Assembly: GCA_013399855.1 (NCBI GenBank)
Contig: VXAY01000722.1
Location: forward strand, 147,705 to 211,704
Direction: 5' to 3'
Length of the DNA stretch: 64,000 nucleotides
Source of the DNA: Oxyruncus cristatus
Taxonomy: Eukaryota > Chordata > Aves > Passeriformes > Cotingidae
Shown: piece by piece, positions 23,962-35,944 of the stretch
How positions within the stretch are numbered: position 1 is the first letter of the stretch
Layout of the letters: each line of letters opens with the position of its first letter
Made by a program: the position numbers and the translations under genes
Notes under the pieces: model-generated
Database searches by the model: none
What the model was told of the DNA's origin: nothing
The model's input: only the letters and a program-made list of their open reading frames with translations

Positions 23962-24589
23962 TGAAATGAGAAAGGGTTTCCTTCCTAAGTGATTTAGGAA
24001 ATCAGAAGTTTTAGCTTAGATGAAAATTGGTCCTAACCAACTTTGCTTTCTTGGCATAGGAGTTGTTTTTTCTTTTAGGACTACAGTTAGTTTCAGGATG
24101 TAGAATGTAGATGAAACATAAGAACAAATAGAGCGTGTACCGTAGACTCACCTGCAAGAAATTAGCTTACATGCCTCAGAAAACTTGATCAGTAAGAGAC
24201 TGTTCTCTTAAGAAGTAAATTCAAGACCCCTAGAACAATTATTTTAGGGGTTAAAAGTCAACTGGATCAATCATAGACGTTAGGAGGCCTGCCAGACTAG
24301 GAAAACTCTGTGAAAACTGCTGCCCTCCCCAGAAGAAACAAATGCAAGATGGCAGTCTTGCTCCACGAATGAACTTCAGGATGATATTTGACCCCCAAAT
24401 TATGACATAATTCGAGGTTGGATTTGTGGGAAAGAGGTTTCAATGAATGCTGTATTTATACATATACATATATTTATTTGCACTTTGATTCATGCATGGC
24501 AGAGTACCCCCATGAATCCCCAGCTGTCATATTAAAGAGATGCCCGATCCAATGATTTCTGGTCATTGGGTTTAATTTTTTTTTTTTCA
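23962..24589 (+). mobile_element. Solo LTR inserted in a CR1 (4-bp target duplication)
   Basis: A 628-bp insertion with TG (TGAAATGAGAAAGG) and CA (TTTTTTCA) ends, flanked on both sides by CTTA (23958-23961 and 24590-24593). It interrupts a CR1 that resumes on the right. A TATTTATA motif lies near 24449, and an ATTAAA near 24531 is followed by GAGATGCCCGATCC and a T-rich end, which suggests plus-strand transcription. A 4-bp duplication is typical of gammaretrovirus-like (ERV1) integrases, while ERVL gives 5 and alpha/beta types usually 6, so ERV1 is the likeliest class. There is no internal sequence. I cannot name the family. Confidence 0.75.
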
Positions 24590-24594
24590 CTTAT

Positions 24595-24895
24595 GAGTGA
24601 TATTTTTTTTCACTTTGAGCACTTTGCAGTGCTCAAAACTGCACACAATATTCAAAGTGAGGCCGCACCAGTGCAGAGCGGAGCAATCACCTCCATCCCA
24701 TGGCACTGCTTTCTCATTTCCCAGAGTGTACAAACATCCAGGGTTGCCCAGTTACAGGAGCAGAATCTAGTGCTTCCCCTTGTTGAACTTAGTATGGTTG
24801 GTGATTGCCCAGTCTTCTATCTTGTCACGGTCTCTCTGCAGGGCCTCCCTGTCTTTGAGGGAGTCAACAACCCCTCCCAAGATTTTGCTAATGAA
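24595..24895 (-). mobile_element. CR1 LINE, 5' portion of the LTR-interrupted copy
   Basis: The CR1 that breaks off at 23961 resumes here after about 35 bp of disturbed sequence. From about 24629 it reads GTGCTCAAAACTGCACACAA TATTCAAAGTGAGGC, equivalent to CAAAACTGCACACAATATTC at 42672. It then has GAGTGTACAAACATCCAGG, TTGTTGAACTTAGTATGGTT, CTCTGCAGGGCCTCCCTGTC and TCCCAAGATTTTGCTAATG. The minus strand of this part corresponds to the ORF2 region between reverse transcriptase and the C-terminal tail. The disturbed junction at 24594-24637 holds a 9-bp perfect hairpin not present in the sister copy. The open frame at 24566-24925 crosses LTR and antisense CR1 and is not a gene. Confidence 0.88.
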
Positions 24896-27419
24896 AAATA
24901 TTGTGCAATTGATACAGAAAACTAAAATTATTCTATCACAGAAACATGCAGAGAGGAAAAGCTAGAGATTTTACATTAAATACAACTATTGTTCCAAAGT
25001 GGGCTTTTTAAAATCATGCATATCTGAAAAGTATGTTTTCTCTCTCTTCCTCTCTTCCATTTCTTTTTTTTTTTTTTTTTCTTCCCAGCATAAAAATGTC
25101 TAGTGGCAGTGTGAGGCTGAGAAGTTGGTGGGTTATAGTCTGGATGAGTTTATGTTGGGATAGGAACAGCTTCAGGATGGCTTCTAGAGAAACAATAATA
25201 TGAGTAAGTCTTTCTGGAACTGTATCTGATCCCTCTCAGCATAGTCCTTATTTTCCCTGACTAAAGATGTATGAAGTAAAAACCATCAGTTTCTACATTC
25301 CTCTTTTACTTTTAAAATGAAAAGAAACAAAAGAAGCAGGAAAAACTTTAAAAAATGAGATGCAGCAAAGTGAGTCTGGATGCAGTCCCTCTAACGTAGT
25401 CATACCTGGATATTGTCAGTCAATCTGGATGTTCCTTTTTTTTTATTTTGATATTGGGTCAAAAAGCTTTAGGAAAGGACAAAGCACCATGAAAGAGTTC
25501 TCCTTTTCAAAAATAGTTTTGGTTCTCATGCAGAAGCAATTAAAGCAAGATAGAACAAATGGAAAACTAAAAATGGAGAACTAGTTACCATGAGCACCTC
25601 AAATTATACAATTCAACAAAAGCTTGAAATAATCAATATATTTTCCAGAGAATCAAAACTGAGAGCAAATACCAAACAAATATGTTAAAGACTCTGCTTT
25701 CATGCTAAACCTAGTAAAGAGAACTGTTTCCAAAGTAATTTCCTCTAGACATAACCACTGTCTTCAAGAAAAGTAGAAATACTTACAGAAAAGTCTTTAC
25801 CTGAAAGTCTTTTTAACGTCTGATAGGGAGAAATCGCATCAGAAAACATCTGAAAAATATCATCACAGTTTTCCAATTCTCACTATCCCCTGAAGCTCGA
25901 AGTCTAAACTGCATTTCTGACTTCTAAGGATAGATTTTGAGGGTCATATTTGCATTGCAACTTTGTGAGGAAATACACCACAGAAATAAAGGCTAGGATC
26001 ACATGATATTTCCATTTGTACTAATTTCAACTACAGTTTAGCTTGAGTAGACACATTTTTGTCAAAGTAAAATCTCAACAATTGTGTGCTGCATACAATA
26101 GTAATGACAATGTGACCACACCCTCCAACCTTGAACTTATGAGCTATAAAAATCTAAACTACCCTGCACTACCCTAATCAATTGTACTTGCTTTTAACTT
26201 TATCCAGTAGTTACAGTCTTTTATTTTTCTTCTTTTTCATGAGGAAAACAGTATAGAAACATGCTATGATAGGATCATAATTGATGAGAATCTGATCTTC
26301 AGTTTTCAAAACAGCATAGGTCTTCTAAACTGCTGAACAAATTACTCTTGTTACATTTAAAGGTTTTTTGTATCAGGCATGACATACAGTGTTTTTGTTG
26401 GAGTATAAATAATTTCTAAATTTCTCTATCTAATGTCTGTTTTTATAAGTTATATATGAGTTGTTTTATTAACTTTTATTGATTTGATTGATCAAAATTA
26501 ATCTACTCATCCAATGCAGACAGTCTACTGAAAATCATCCTGATTACAGATAGATAACCAGTATAAATCTGCAAGGGCCATCTATTCTGCACAATTTCCC
26601 CCTGCCATCCTCCCAACTGTAATCTCTCAGTGGTACCATGTCTCATTATCTTCAATCACATCTGTTGACACATTCCAAAAATACAAAAATACTTCAACAG
26701 TGGAGGAAAAGAAGGTTTAGATTATGGATATTACAGCAGGTGCTGGGAAGCCCACTGAGAGAAAACAGTGTCAAACTTATACAACATGAACACACAGCTT
26801 GCTTTTGCTTTGACTAAAGGCAATTTTATGGCAAAGCAAGGGCACAGGGGAACACATTCGAGAACAAATAAGTAGAAGGGAAACAGAACATGAAATAACA
26901 CAGGCAATGCAAAAAGTAGGAAAATGGCCAAAATCGCATTTTTACCATCTGGCCAAGAGCAAGGTGCTTGATGCCTTTACACGTGGGATATTAGCAAAAT
27001 GAAAAATGCACGTGGTGTTTCTTGCAGTAAGTCAAAAACATAGTTCCATTGTTCAGGGCTCTAACATCACAGTAAAAGCAAAAAAGATAGAGTGATTCTT
27101 ATTTCTACCTGCAATCAGTCAGATGGAGGCTGACTGATTTAGTCAAGAAATCTTCTAAGCTTCTTAAAATGCACAAATGTGTTGCCGTTTTGTTTCTTTC
27201 TAGACAGCATTAAAAGTACATTGCAAATATAGAAAAAGGGCACCACAACTTATAGCGTAAGACAGCTTGAATGATATTTGAAGCAACTGGGATCGAGGGA
27301 TAAATATGGTGCATGTGTACAGAAAACTCGAGAAGGAAAACAAGGGAAAGAACAGTCAGTCTCACTTCAGAGGCTGGAAGAGGTCCCCACAATAGCTATT
27401 ACCAGACACTCAAAGGAGT
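24896..27419. other. AT-rich interval, no gene seen
   Basis: There is no coding or mobile-element signature. It contains a T run at about 25062-25081 and scattered short A/T runs. Confidence 0.55.
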
Positions 27420-28263
27420 CTGGAAAAAGGCAATAAGTATTTACCAAAGGGAGATTGCCTTGACCAACTTGATTGCTTTGTATAATGAAACAACTTAGCA
27501 AGCAGATGAAGGGAAGAATGAGGGATTTTTGACATAGTCTCCAAACAGTATCTTTTTTTTTTTGTAAAATGGACTGGATGGATGGACCTTAAATTGTATG
27601 AAAAACTGGTTAAACAGACAATTTCAAAGGATGGTAGTTAATGACAGTAACCAAGAGTGGAGCCTCTCCAGAGCTGATATTGGGCTCAATACTATTCAAT
27701 ATCCCCATAAATGATTTTCCTGACAGAAATTAATACACTTTCATCTCATTTGCAAGCATAAACAATCTGAGGGGAGACTTAGATAGAAGGGAAGGAAAAA
27801 ATGGAAGACTGGGCCAACAGGGACCACATAAGCATCAACAAAAGGAAATCTAAAACTCTTGAATCTGGATCAGACTAATTCCTAGTAGTTCATGGGAGAT
27901 CTAAGCATAGTATCCCAGGACCTGCACTCTTCATAACATGCACAGTGACAGGACAAGAAGCAACAGACAAGAAGTCATTTGAGGGCAAATGTCTGAAATG
28001 ACTGACTCTATATGTATTAAAACACACAAACAACAACAACAAACCCCCCATTAAAACAAAATTTGAGAACAGTTAAATGTTGGAATAAAATGCTTGGAGA
28101 AGTGGTGGAATCTCCCTCACTGGAAATATTTAAGAATTCACTTGATGGAGTCACGGATAATCTCACCATAGTCCCTCTGTTTTTAACAGAAGGCTAGGTG
28201 AGTTGAACTGCAGAGGTCCCTTTCCAACCTCACTTTTGTGTAATTCTGTAATTTCTGTGCTTC
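27420..28263 (+). mobile_element. Old CR1 LINE with reverse-transcriptase remnants
   Basis: A diverged CR1 read on the plus strand. TTACCAAAGGGAGATTGCCT TGACCAACTTGATTGC (about 27441-27476) matches the 'F.KG.SCLTNLIAFYDE' part of the reverse transcriptase. AAAAACTGGTTAAACAGAC and GATGGTAGTTAATGA (about 27601-27645) match 'NWLNGR.QRVVVNG'. GGGCTCAATACTATTCAATA (27685 on), with ATAAATGATTTT, matches the segment read here as LFNIPINDF. The catalytic YADD region is not recognisable. The 3' end has ATCTCCCTCACTGGAAATAT, GAACTGCAGAGGTCCCTTTC and CAACC before degenerate ATTCTGTAATTTCTGTG octamers. Much of the sequence between RT and tail is lost or unreadable. The left boundary is uncertain and might reach about 27310. 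Confidence 0.8.
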
Positions 28264-31200
28264 TGTTGAGGCAACAACTTAAATGACAGGTACTGAGATA
28301 AGTTATAGAACTCTTCCTTCTCACATCTCTAAATCTGGCACTAAGAGCCCCCCACAAACCTTCTGTATCATGCACTATCAATTCAACACTGAAGTGATTC
28401 CTTTTTCTCATCATTCTATAAAACATCAACTCCTGAAATTGTGAAATTTTAAGTCATAGTCCTTTTTTAACCTATAAAGTCTCAAGTCCTTCGTCTTTGC
28501 AGAATTTTATCAAACATATATTACATTCCATGTTGTAGGTGTCTCTCATTGTGATTATCATTATACATCAGGAGCAAGCAGGAAACCTAGGGCATTTAGT
28601 GTTGAAAATGTGATTTTTTTATTATTATTATATTTTATTTTATTTAAGATGTCTTTACTTAAATTTGAGCAGCATCTTCAAATTATTTTCTAAAGAAGCT
28701 TGAATCCTCTCTAGGTCAGTTTCTAGCTAAAAATGTCTTGTTACATTCACTGAGCAGCATATCATGTTCAAACTTTACCAAAAAATACATTGCTTATTCT
28801 ATTCTAAAATAGTTCTTCCAGTCTGAAGTATACAGTGTTGACTTCTGATTTTTTTTTTTTTTACAATTTTATTTTGTTTTTCAGAGAGAGTTCACATTCC
28901 AAAGTGCACATTTCAGATTTCAGGCAAACTGATTTTATATAATGCTTCTGGGTACCAATATGTTTCATCTTTATCTACAACTGCAGTTTCATAGCAACTA
29001 ATGTAACTCAGAGGAGAAATAGTATAAGAATACTAAAACCAGATTAAAATTAAGAACAAAACTAACGACATAAATGAAATAAACAGTACTATGAGGTACT
29101 CTAAAGGCCTTATTGTCACTTGTGGATATGTCAATGTTACTATGGGAACTTGAATTTTTGCATTTGACATGATTCAACTGTAACAAGTGCTGACTGAAGA
29201 AAACAAAAAGAGCAACAACCAAAAAGATATTGTGATTTTTTTTCTTTAAAATGTAAAAATTTGTTTCCATTTTACATGATCCAACAGATTGAAAAAGAAT
29301 GTGGAGAAAGTAGAGAAAAAATGAGAAATTCTTTCTCTCATGTCACATAGAATTCATTATCAAAGAAAACAAGTCATAGAGTTTATATAAACCTAATTTC
29401 AATGGTTAAAAGATTTTAAATTATCCAGTGGTTGTATTCTCAACAAGGATCCATGAACCATATAAAATATTTTTTTTTTTTTGAAACAGCTTACATGGAA
29501 ATAAGGTAAAAATTTTGAATATATATTGTTTTGGGATTTGTTATTTAGGTTTTCAGACAGTTTCTCATGTTTCTCTTGCCTTCCCTGTGCTCATTCGAAG
29601 GAGGGGGAAGGCTGCCACTGCGGATTTGGGAATTTTGGCTGGGGTCCAGGTCCAAACCACCACAGCTACCTTGCAGCAGTGTCACACAGGATATTATGGT
29701 TCCTAACACAGCTCCTGGATGCTTTATCTATGTAAAGACATAGTTGTATTTACAGCACTATACACTATATCTGAGAATCCTTGAGGATAGGATCTAAGTT
29801 GTGTACCATCCAAGCTGCACCTACTGTGCCTCCCAGTAACAGCTCTTTCCACTCCTATTCCCCTCATGGATAGCCCTTTCTCTCCAGCCTATGCAGTGAC
29901 AGGAACCAAATATCTCTACCTACCATGGATAGACTTTTCAATGATTCTGATAAGATTTGTCAGGCTGTCTGCAATGGCTGCTAGAAAAAAAAGGCTATTT
30001 CCTCAACAGTAGATGACTTCTGCATCTGCTCATCATCACAGCAGCAGAAAGCTGGTGTTCTGATCGGGGTAAGATGAGGTAGTTTATTGCTTGTACAGCT
30101 TCTCTTAAGGAAAGATAAAGTGGAAAATTCAGAGGGCCATCAGAAAGTCAGCACTGCGTTGATATCTAAATGAGATTGAGGAAGTTTTATTTGAGAAATG
30201 GTAGATTTGCCTGTGTAAATGTAGATACAAACCCACAAAAAATCTAGGACCTGCTTCTTTCACTTGTGCCTGAGTTCTGATTTATGTCACCAAATCCAAA
30301 ATTTTAACTACCTACAGATTTACTTTAGTAGTTACTATCCCTCATCCCATTCTTTCATTAAGAAAATGAACAGTGGAAGCACAGAAATGTAATTTGAAGA
30401 CAGACCATCAAAATCTCCATAATATTGTGATGGATTTTATGCAATGTTGACTTTCAGGTGAATCTTCCTTTTTATTTAATTGAAAAAATCGATCTAATGT
30501 TTACTTCCTGTATGTTGTGTTAGATGGCAAAAATTATGAAGAAACTTAATTGAGGCAAACTGACAAAACACTTCACCAAATTAATAACTTAATTTCCTTT
30601 AGTACTGCCCCAAATATTCCTCAGCTAGATCTAAATCTGAAATGTACAAGAGAGTCTGAATCTGTCCACCACAGTGTCAAGCAATTAAACTGTACTTTAT
30701 TACTTATAGAGTGGTTTCTCAGTAATTCATAAGCAACTCCCTTGAAAATTACTGTTTTTGAGACTGATTTCTCTAGAGCTACTGCCAATGCCATCTGCTG
30801 TGGCCAGATCAGAGGATGAAACACTAACGTCAGTGCCTGTTTTGTCATTTCTCAAGAGACCAAGATTCTCTTCTCACTCAGATTTCACAGCCCATATCCC
30901 TCTAGATTTTATCTAGTATCTGACCCTTTCATGTCAGTAGCATAGTTTTCCACATCACTGGACTGACATACACCCTGTAATGAATTGACTGTGATTGTGA
31001 GCTTGGTTAAACAGTAGAAACCACACAAACCTTTAGTAAGCAATTGCTGCTGCAGAGTAACATACTGTACTTACTGCCAGAAACAGACAGACAATTTTCT
31101 GACTGATTGGAAAAGCTATGAGAGAAAAATCTGAAGGTCTGTCACATCTGCACATTTTCTACCTTAATTGTTCATGTACAGTTTAACATCTACATGTATC

Positions 31201-34200
31201 TTCCAGTGCCTCAGTGAGCACAGCCAAATTGTTTAACTCACTTCCTTTTTAAGTAGAATGGCACACTTGAGATTTTTGCAAAAGGAAATAGTGCAGTTTA
31301 TGTGAGACTTCTTATCTTAGTAAACTAAATATATTCTCCAAATGCTTTCTTCTTTCATACAGTAAAATTGCTGCCTGTGTGATTGTTCCTTTGTGCAAAA
31401 TTGAATTTCACATTTGCTGCTGTAGGAATCTTGCTGATAAGGTGGTGGCTGTGCTTAAAAACTTTCTGTGCTGTGTTTATGTTATACCACTGCCTATTCA
31501 TGGTATTTATAGAAATCTAGAATTCCAAACTCGAATCATTAAAAAAGCACCTTTTCCTGTCAAAAAGTTTGGTCGCATGTTTCACAGACTCCAATGCCTT
31601 ATCACTCTCTGACCTCACAGAATATGCTAAGGAGTTTCTCATGTATAGGTAATTGTGAAGTAAAAATGGAATATTTGCTGAAGGAGAGTCTAGGAAAAGA
31701 TCTTGGTAGCTAAAACATGGCTTTTGAAAAGGTTTCATACAGCAAAATGGAAGCTGTAAATCTAAAAATGAATAATAAAACTTACAGGATTGTAACTACA
31801 GGATTCCATTAAATCCACTAATTCATTACAAACACAGAGTCATGTTTTTAATTGATTTTTTTCCTTGAGATTTATTCAGTACTGCATCTTCTTCTATTTC
31901 CTTTCTTTTAATAAATTTAGATGATATTTGTGTTTTTCTGTCTCAAGTTTATTTCAGCCCATTCATAAATCCTGCACAGCACTGCTGTACAATATGTATA
32001 CAGCATCTGCTGATACCAGTCCCCATTTGGGACTACTACAGGGTGTCACTGGAATGTCCCTTATGGTGAGTTTCAAATGCATATGGCAAGGTATAAAGAC
32101 ACAGATTTTATATAGGCATTATATCACCTGGACACTACTCTGCATTTAAAGAATCTCCATGGGCTCAATTAAGTCAACTTTATGAGATGGAAAGGGAAAA
32201 TCCAAGGAGGAATATATGATACATACTCAGTTTGAGTGTTAGTATGTCTTGACTGCAAAAGTTATCCTGTAAAATTCCACGGATTTGTCATATCCGTCCA
32301 TGTAGAGGGCTGATGCTGTTAAGAAGCTACTAGGAAAGTATTTATTTTGTTATAGTCAAAAAGAATAATCTTCTTGTCCAGCATACTTAAGATAAATAAT
32401 ATCAAGAGACACTGCAGTTTGAACGAAATTTTGGCATTCTAATTACAGATAATCATAAAGCAGGGAGCCAGGCAGCTAGCTAAGCAAGGAAATTTCACTA
32501 ACTCTAGTATTAGTCACATTTTTCTTTTTATTTTTCCTTGGTGCAAGAAGCTGCTTTAATTCCTACAAACCCACAAGACTATGGGCATTCTAAGTGAGGG
32601 GGACTGAAGTACATTTCCTTGTTTTTATAGACCATACTTAGACTACGTATTTGAAGCTTTTTAATGAAGGTAGTTAATAAGGTTAATAGAAAAAGAAGAA
32701 ATGGCAGCCTTTTCCAATGAATCATCAAGAGACAGAGGCTGATACAGGTGCTCTCAGTTTCTCTCTGGAAAATAATTGATTTTCTCCATTGAATAGGTAA
32801 GAAAGCAGAGAGTGCCCTCTAGAAGGAGTGCCCTGTGCCACTGCTACTGACTAGATTTAGGAGTAACTGGACCAAACAATCATTTAAAAAAATCACACTC
32901 GTTGTCATGGGATAAAGATGTTTTGAATGGAAAATATAATCATACATTTCATTAAGGTATTCTGTTTGGAATAGGACTAAGAAGATCATGGTTATATACA
33001 CCAAGCACTTACTGCATTGTGGCAAACCAAAGTAGAGGTTGTGGCAATTTCAATGTAAATATATCAAGAGGCAGAGAGAGAGGAAAAGGCAGTAATGTTC
33101 TTCTGCAGAGCATACGGAAGGCTAGGAGTAAAACTATGTGAAAAACTAAGACAGTAGGCAATATAGACAGGGACCCACTGAAAGAATTGACTCTGGTACT
33201 AAAATATTAAAAAAAAAAATTATAAAAATGCTGTATAATAAACTGTTTATGTATTTTGTAAAGAAAATCATTTACATGGATGTGTATCTAGCCTGTTTGG
33301 TCCTGATGTTCATTTGGTCCTGATGCTTCATTCATGTTATGTACATGACTGAAAATAAATGGTGAAAAAACTCTAGTCTGCTGTTACAAAAACGAAGCAT
33401 CTTTTGATATTGCTTTTGTTGAAGGTTTTAGTCAAAAGGTTTCTGTGGGAATAATGCATATGTAAGTAATCTAATCATTTTAGTGTCCACTGCAGGAAGT
33501 TGTCATATAAGTAGTATTTTCACTGCACACTTTCTTTGAAACTACTTAGCTATCATGATGCAAAAAATATTTAGTACTCAAAATATAGTATGCGCATATA
33601 TCCGGGATTTTGTATTTGGGTCAAACATTTTATTTTTAGTGGCTTAGAAGATCCCAAATTAACTGCAGATTCATTTCTCACTTTTCTCTTTTTGAATTGA
33701 ACTCTGATGTTAGCCTCAATTGCTATTGTTAGGAAGCAGAGGTACAGTCTGAAGTAATGCCACCACTATTCAGAAGGCAGTTATAAGTTCATGTCAATGG
33801 CTTTCACAATTATCATATTGTTTGATGATATACTGAGTGAATTTCAAGTATAAAATACCAAGGACCAATTGTTGAATTGTCTAGTTTTGAAACTAGATTA
33901 AAAAAAAAGACCTATGCAACAAATATTTTCCTCCTTTATTTGCCCGAGGAAAAAAAATAAAAAGGACAAACAATCTAAAATCAGTGACATAAAATGTCAG
34001 TAAGTTGTAGCCTATCATTTAAGTCCTTGTCTCCAATGTGCCAATGAACCCCTCTTAATTTTAATGGCATTAAAATGGTGAAGGTGAAAGCATGGAAGAG
34101 ATGAAGGAGAATGGTGAAGCAGTGAAGGAATCGGAGTTCCACTCACCCACTTTTACCATGATATGTGGTTCTAAGCACTGTAGGGTACAGCTTAGAGTTA

Positions 34201-35873
34201 CTGAATAATGTCATCCCTTCCGGATATTTTACAAAAATCATATAAGAAAAACATATTTTTATTGAATTTCTGGAAACCCATTGATAATATTGAAAATCTG
34301 GGCCAGTAATTTCCAGAGACAGCAGTAATCTGAGCAGACATCTTAAATCTATATGTATGTGTGTCATTCTATGTTCTTCTTGCTGCCAATTAAAAGGTCA
34401 TATCTGCAATTTTCTCGGCATAAAATAGATTTTTTTTGTAACAAAAAATCCACAAAATTGAATACAAAATATATTTGCTTTTCTTCATGGACTACAAAGT
34501 CAAAGGAAGTTAGCTTAGGTATAAAATCACTATAGAAGCCTAAAGAGAGGTAGAATTCCACTACAACTACCTACAACATGTGTGAATCCATTTCTGAGAT
34601 TCTAATACTTTGACTATGTATGTACATATCTTAATTTTTTTTATGCCAAAATCGCTGACAAAATTTCGTAGTTCAAACTGTGTACCTGGTTTACATTAGA
34701 AATTTTATTTTAAATTACTTTTAAAAGTTTCTTCATATTAATTATAATCCCTCATGTCTTCCTCTCTTGCTTCTTTCAACCCAAAATGATGAAAGTCATA
34801 TTTTATTAATTTTCGGGGCTCTTTTTTTTTTCTTTGGAAAAGTGAAAATTTTAGACAGATTTTTGTCTTTCAGTTATGTTGGTATATGTAATTAAATATG
34901 ATAATAACTCTCACTGGTTTGAGTTCAGAACTTAGAAGTTGCCACAGGCATTTGCCTGTCTGTAATAAAAAGTTAGCCCCACTGAGAGTGACAGATAAAA
35001 GCAGAGGGATAAAAGGGAAGTAGTAAAAATTTTTTCTTTTTTTTTTTTTTTACTTGGTGGGGTATGACTTAAAGTCTTTTAAACTTTCCTCTGCAACAAA
35101 ACAGTAAAAAACCCTCTAAAATGAGGTAATATATATACACACATATGTAAAAAAGAAAGTAATGGTTGTTTGCTTCTAAAAATAAAGCACAGATGAGAAT
35201 AGACTTTACTGTGACTATATGCACCTGACACAGTTTGTCTTCTGGGGTTTTTTTAAAGAAAACAAGTCATTAACCACATAAATATTCGGTACTGCTCTAT
35301 CACAGGGCAGATGTTTATCTGCATGCTTCATTGCATTGTGAACAATGTGACCAATGCAATTGCCTTTCATGGTGTGGAAATGCTTGTTATGCAGAAATGT
35401 AAATCTATAACATTTCCCAAAATTTTGCAGTAAGAGTCTGCTTCATAATTAGTAACATTTTTTAACTTATTTTTCCTAAATTCCCTCACTGTTCCATTTT
35501 CTACACATGACTATATCTGTGTCACTAAATTCAGCCTAGGATCCTATGTCTGGGCTTTAAATTATTCCTACATCTCTGCTTTCTCAAAAATGAAAAAGGT
35601 TTTATTTGTACTATATTTATCCTTCCTTAGATCAGGTCAATATTTTTTCTTAGTATCACAGAGAACTATGATAATCTCACTGTAAAATAGTTATAAAATA
35701 TGTCAGATGAACACTTATAGCCTAGAAGTGTCTTTTTTTTTTACCCTTTGATTGGAAAGGATCCAACAACTATGTACAAAGTATATGTGTAGATGCATGT
35801 TAATGTGGATGTGCAGTTTCCTGCTTCTAAGTCTTACTCTATTACTAGACATGAAGAGGAAGCAAGCAAGATT

Positions 35874-35944
35874 AAAAAAAACAAAAACAAAAACAAAAAC
35901 AAAAACAAACAAAAAAAAAAACCCACAAAAAAAAAAACAACAAC
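35874..35944 (+). repeat. A-rich (CAAAAA)n simple repeat
   Basis: ATTAAAAAAAA leads into about five CAAAAA units and then longer A runs split by CCC and CAAC. Open frames crossing it (35715-35912 minus and 35752-36036 plus) owe their lysine- or phenylalanine/valine-rich translations to the repeat. It could be the old tail of a retroposed sequence, but I recognise no body next to it. Confidence 0.9.

Noticed and set aside
24566..24925. 119-codon plus-strand open frame
   Set aside because: It starts in the LTR end and runs antisense through CR1, so it cannot be a native gene.
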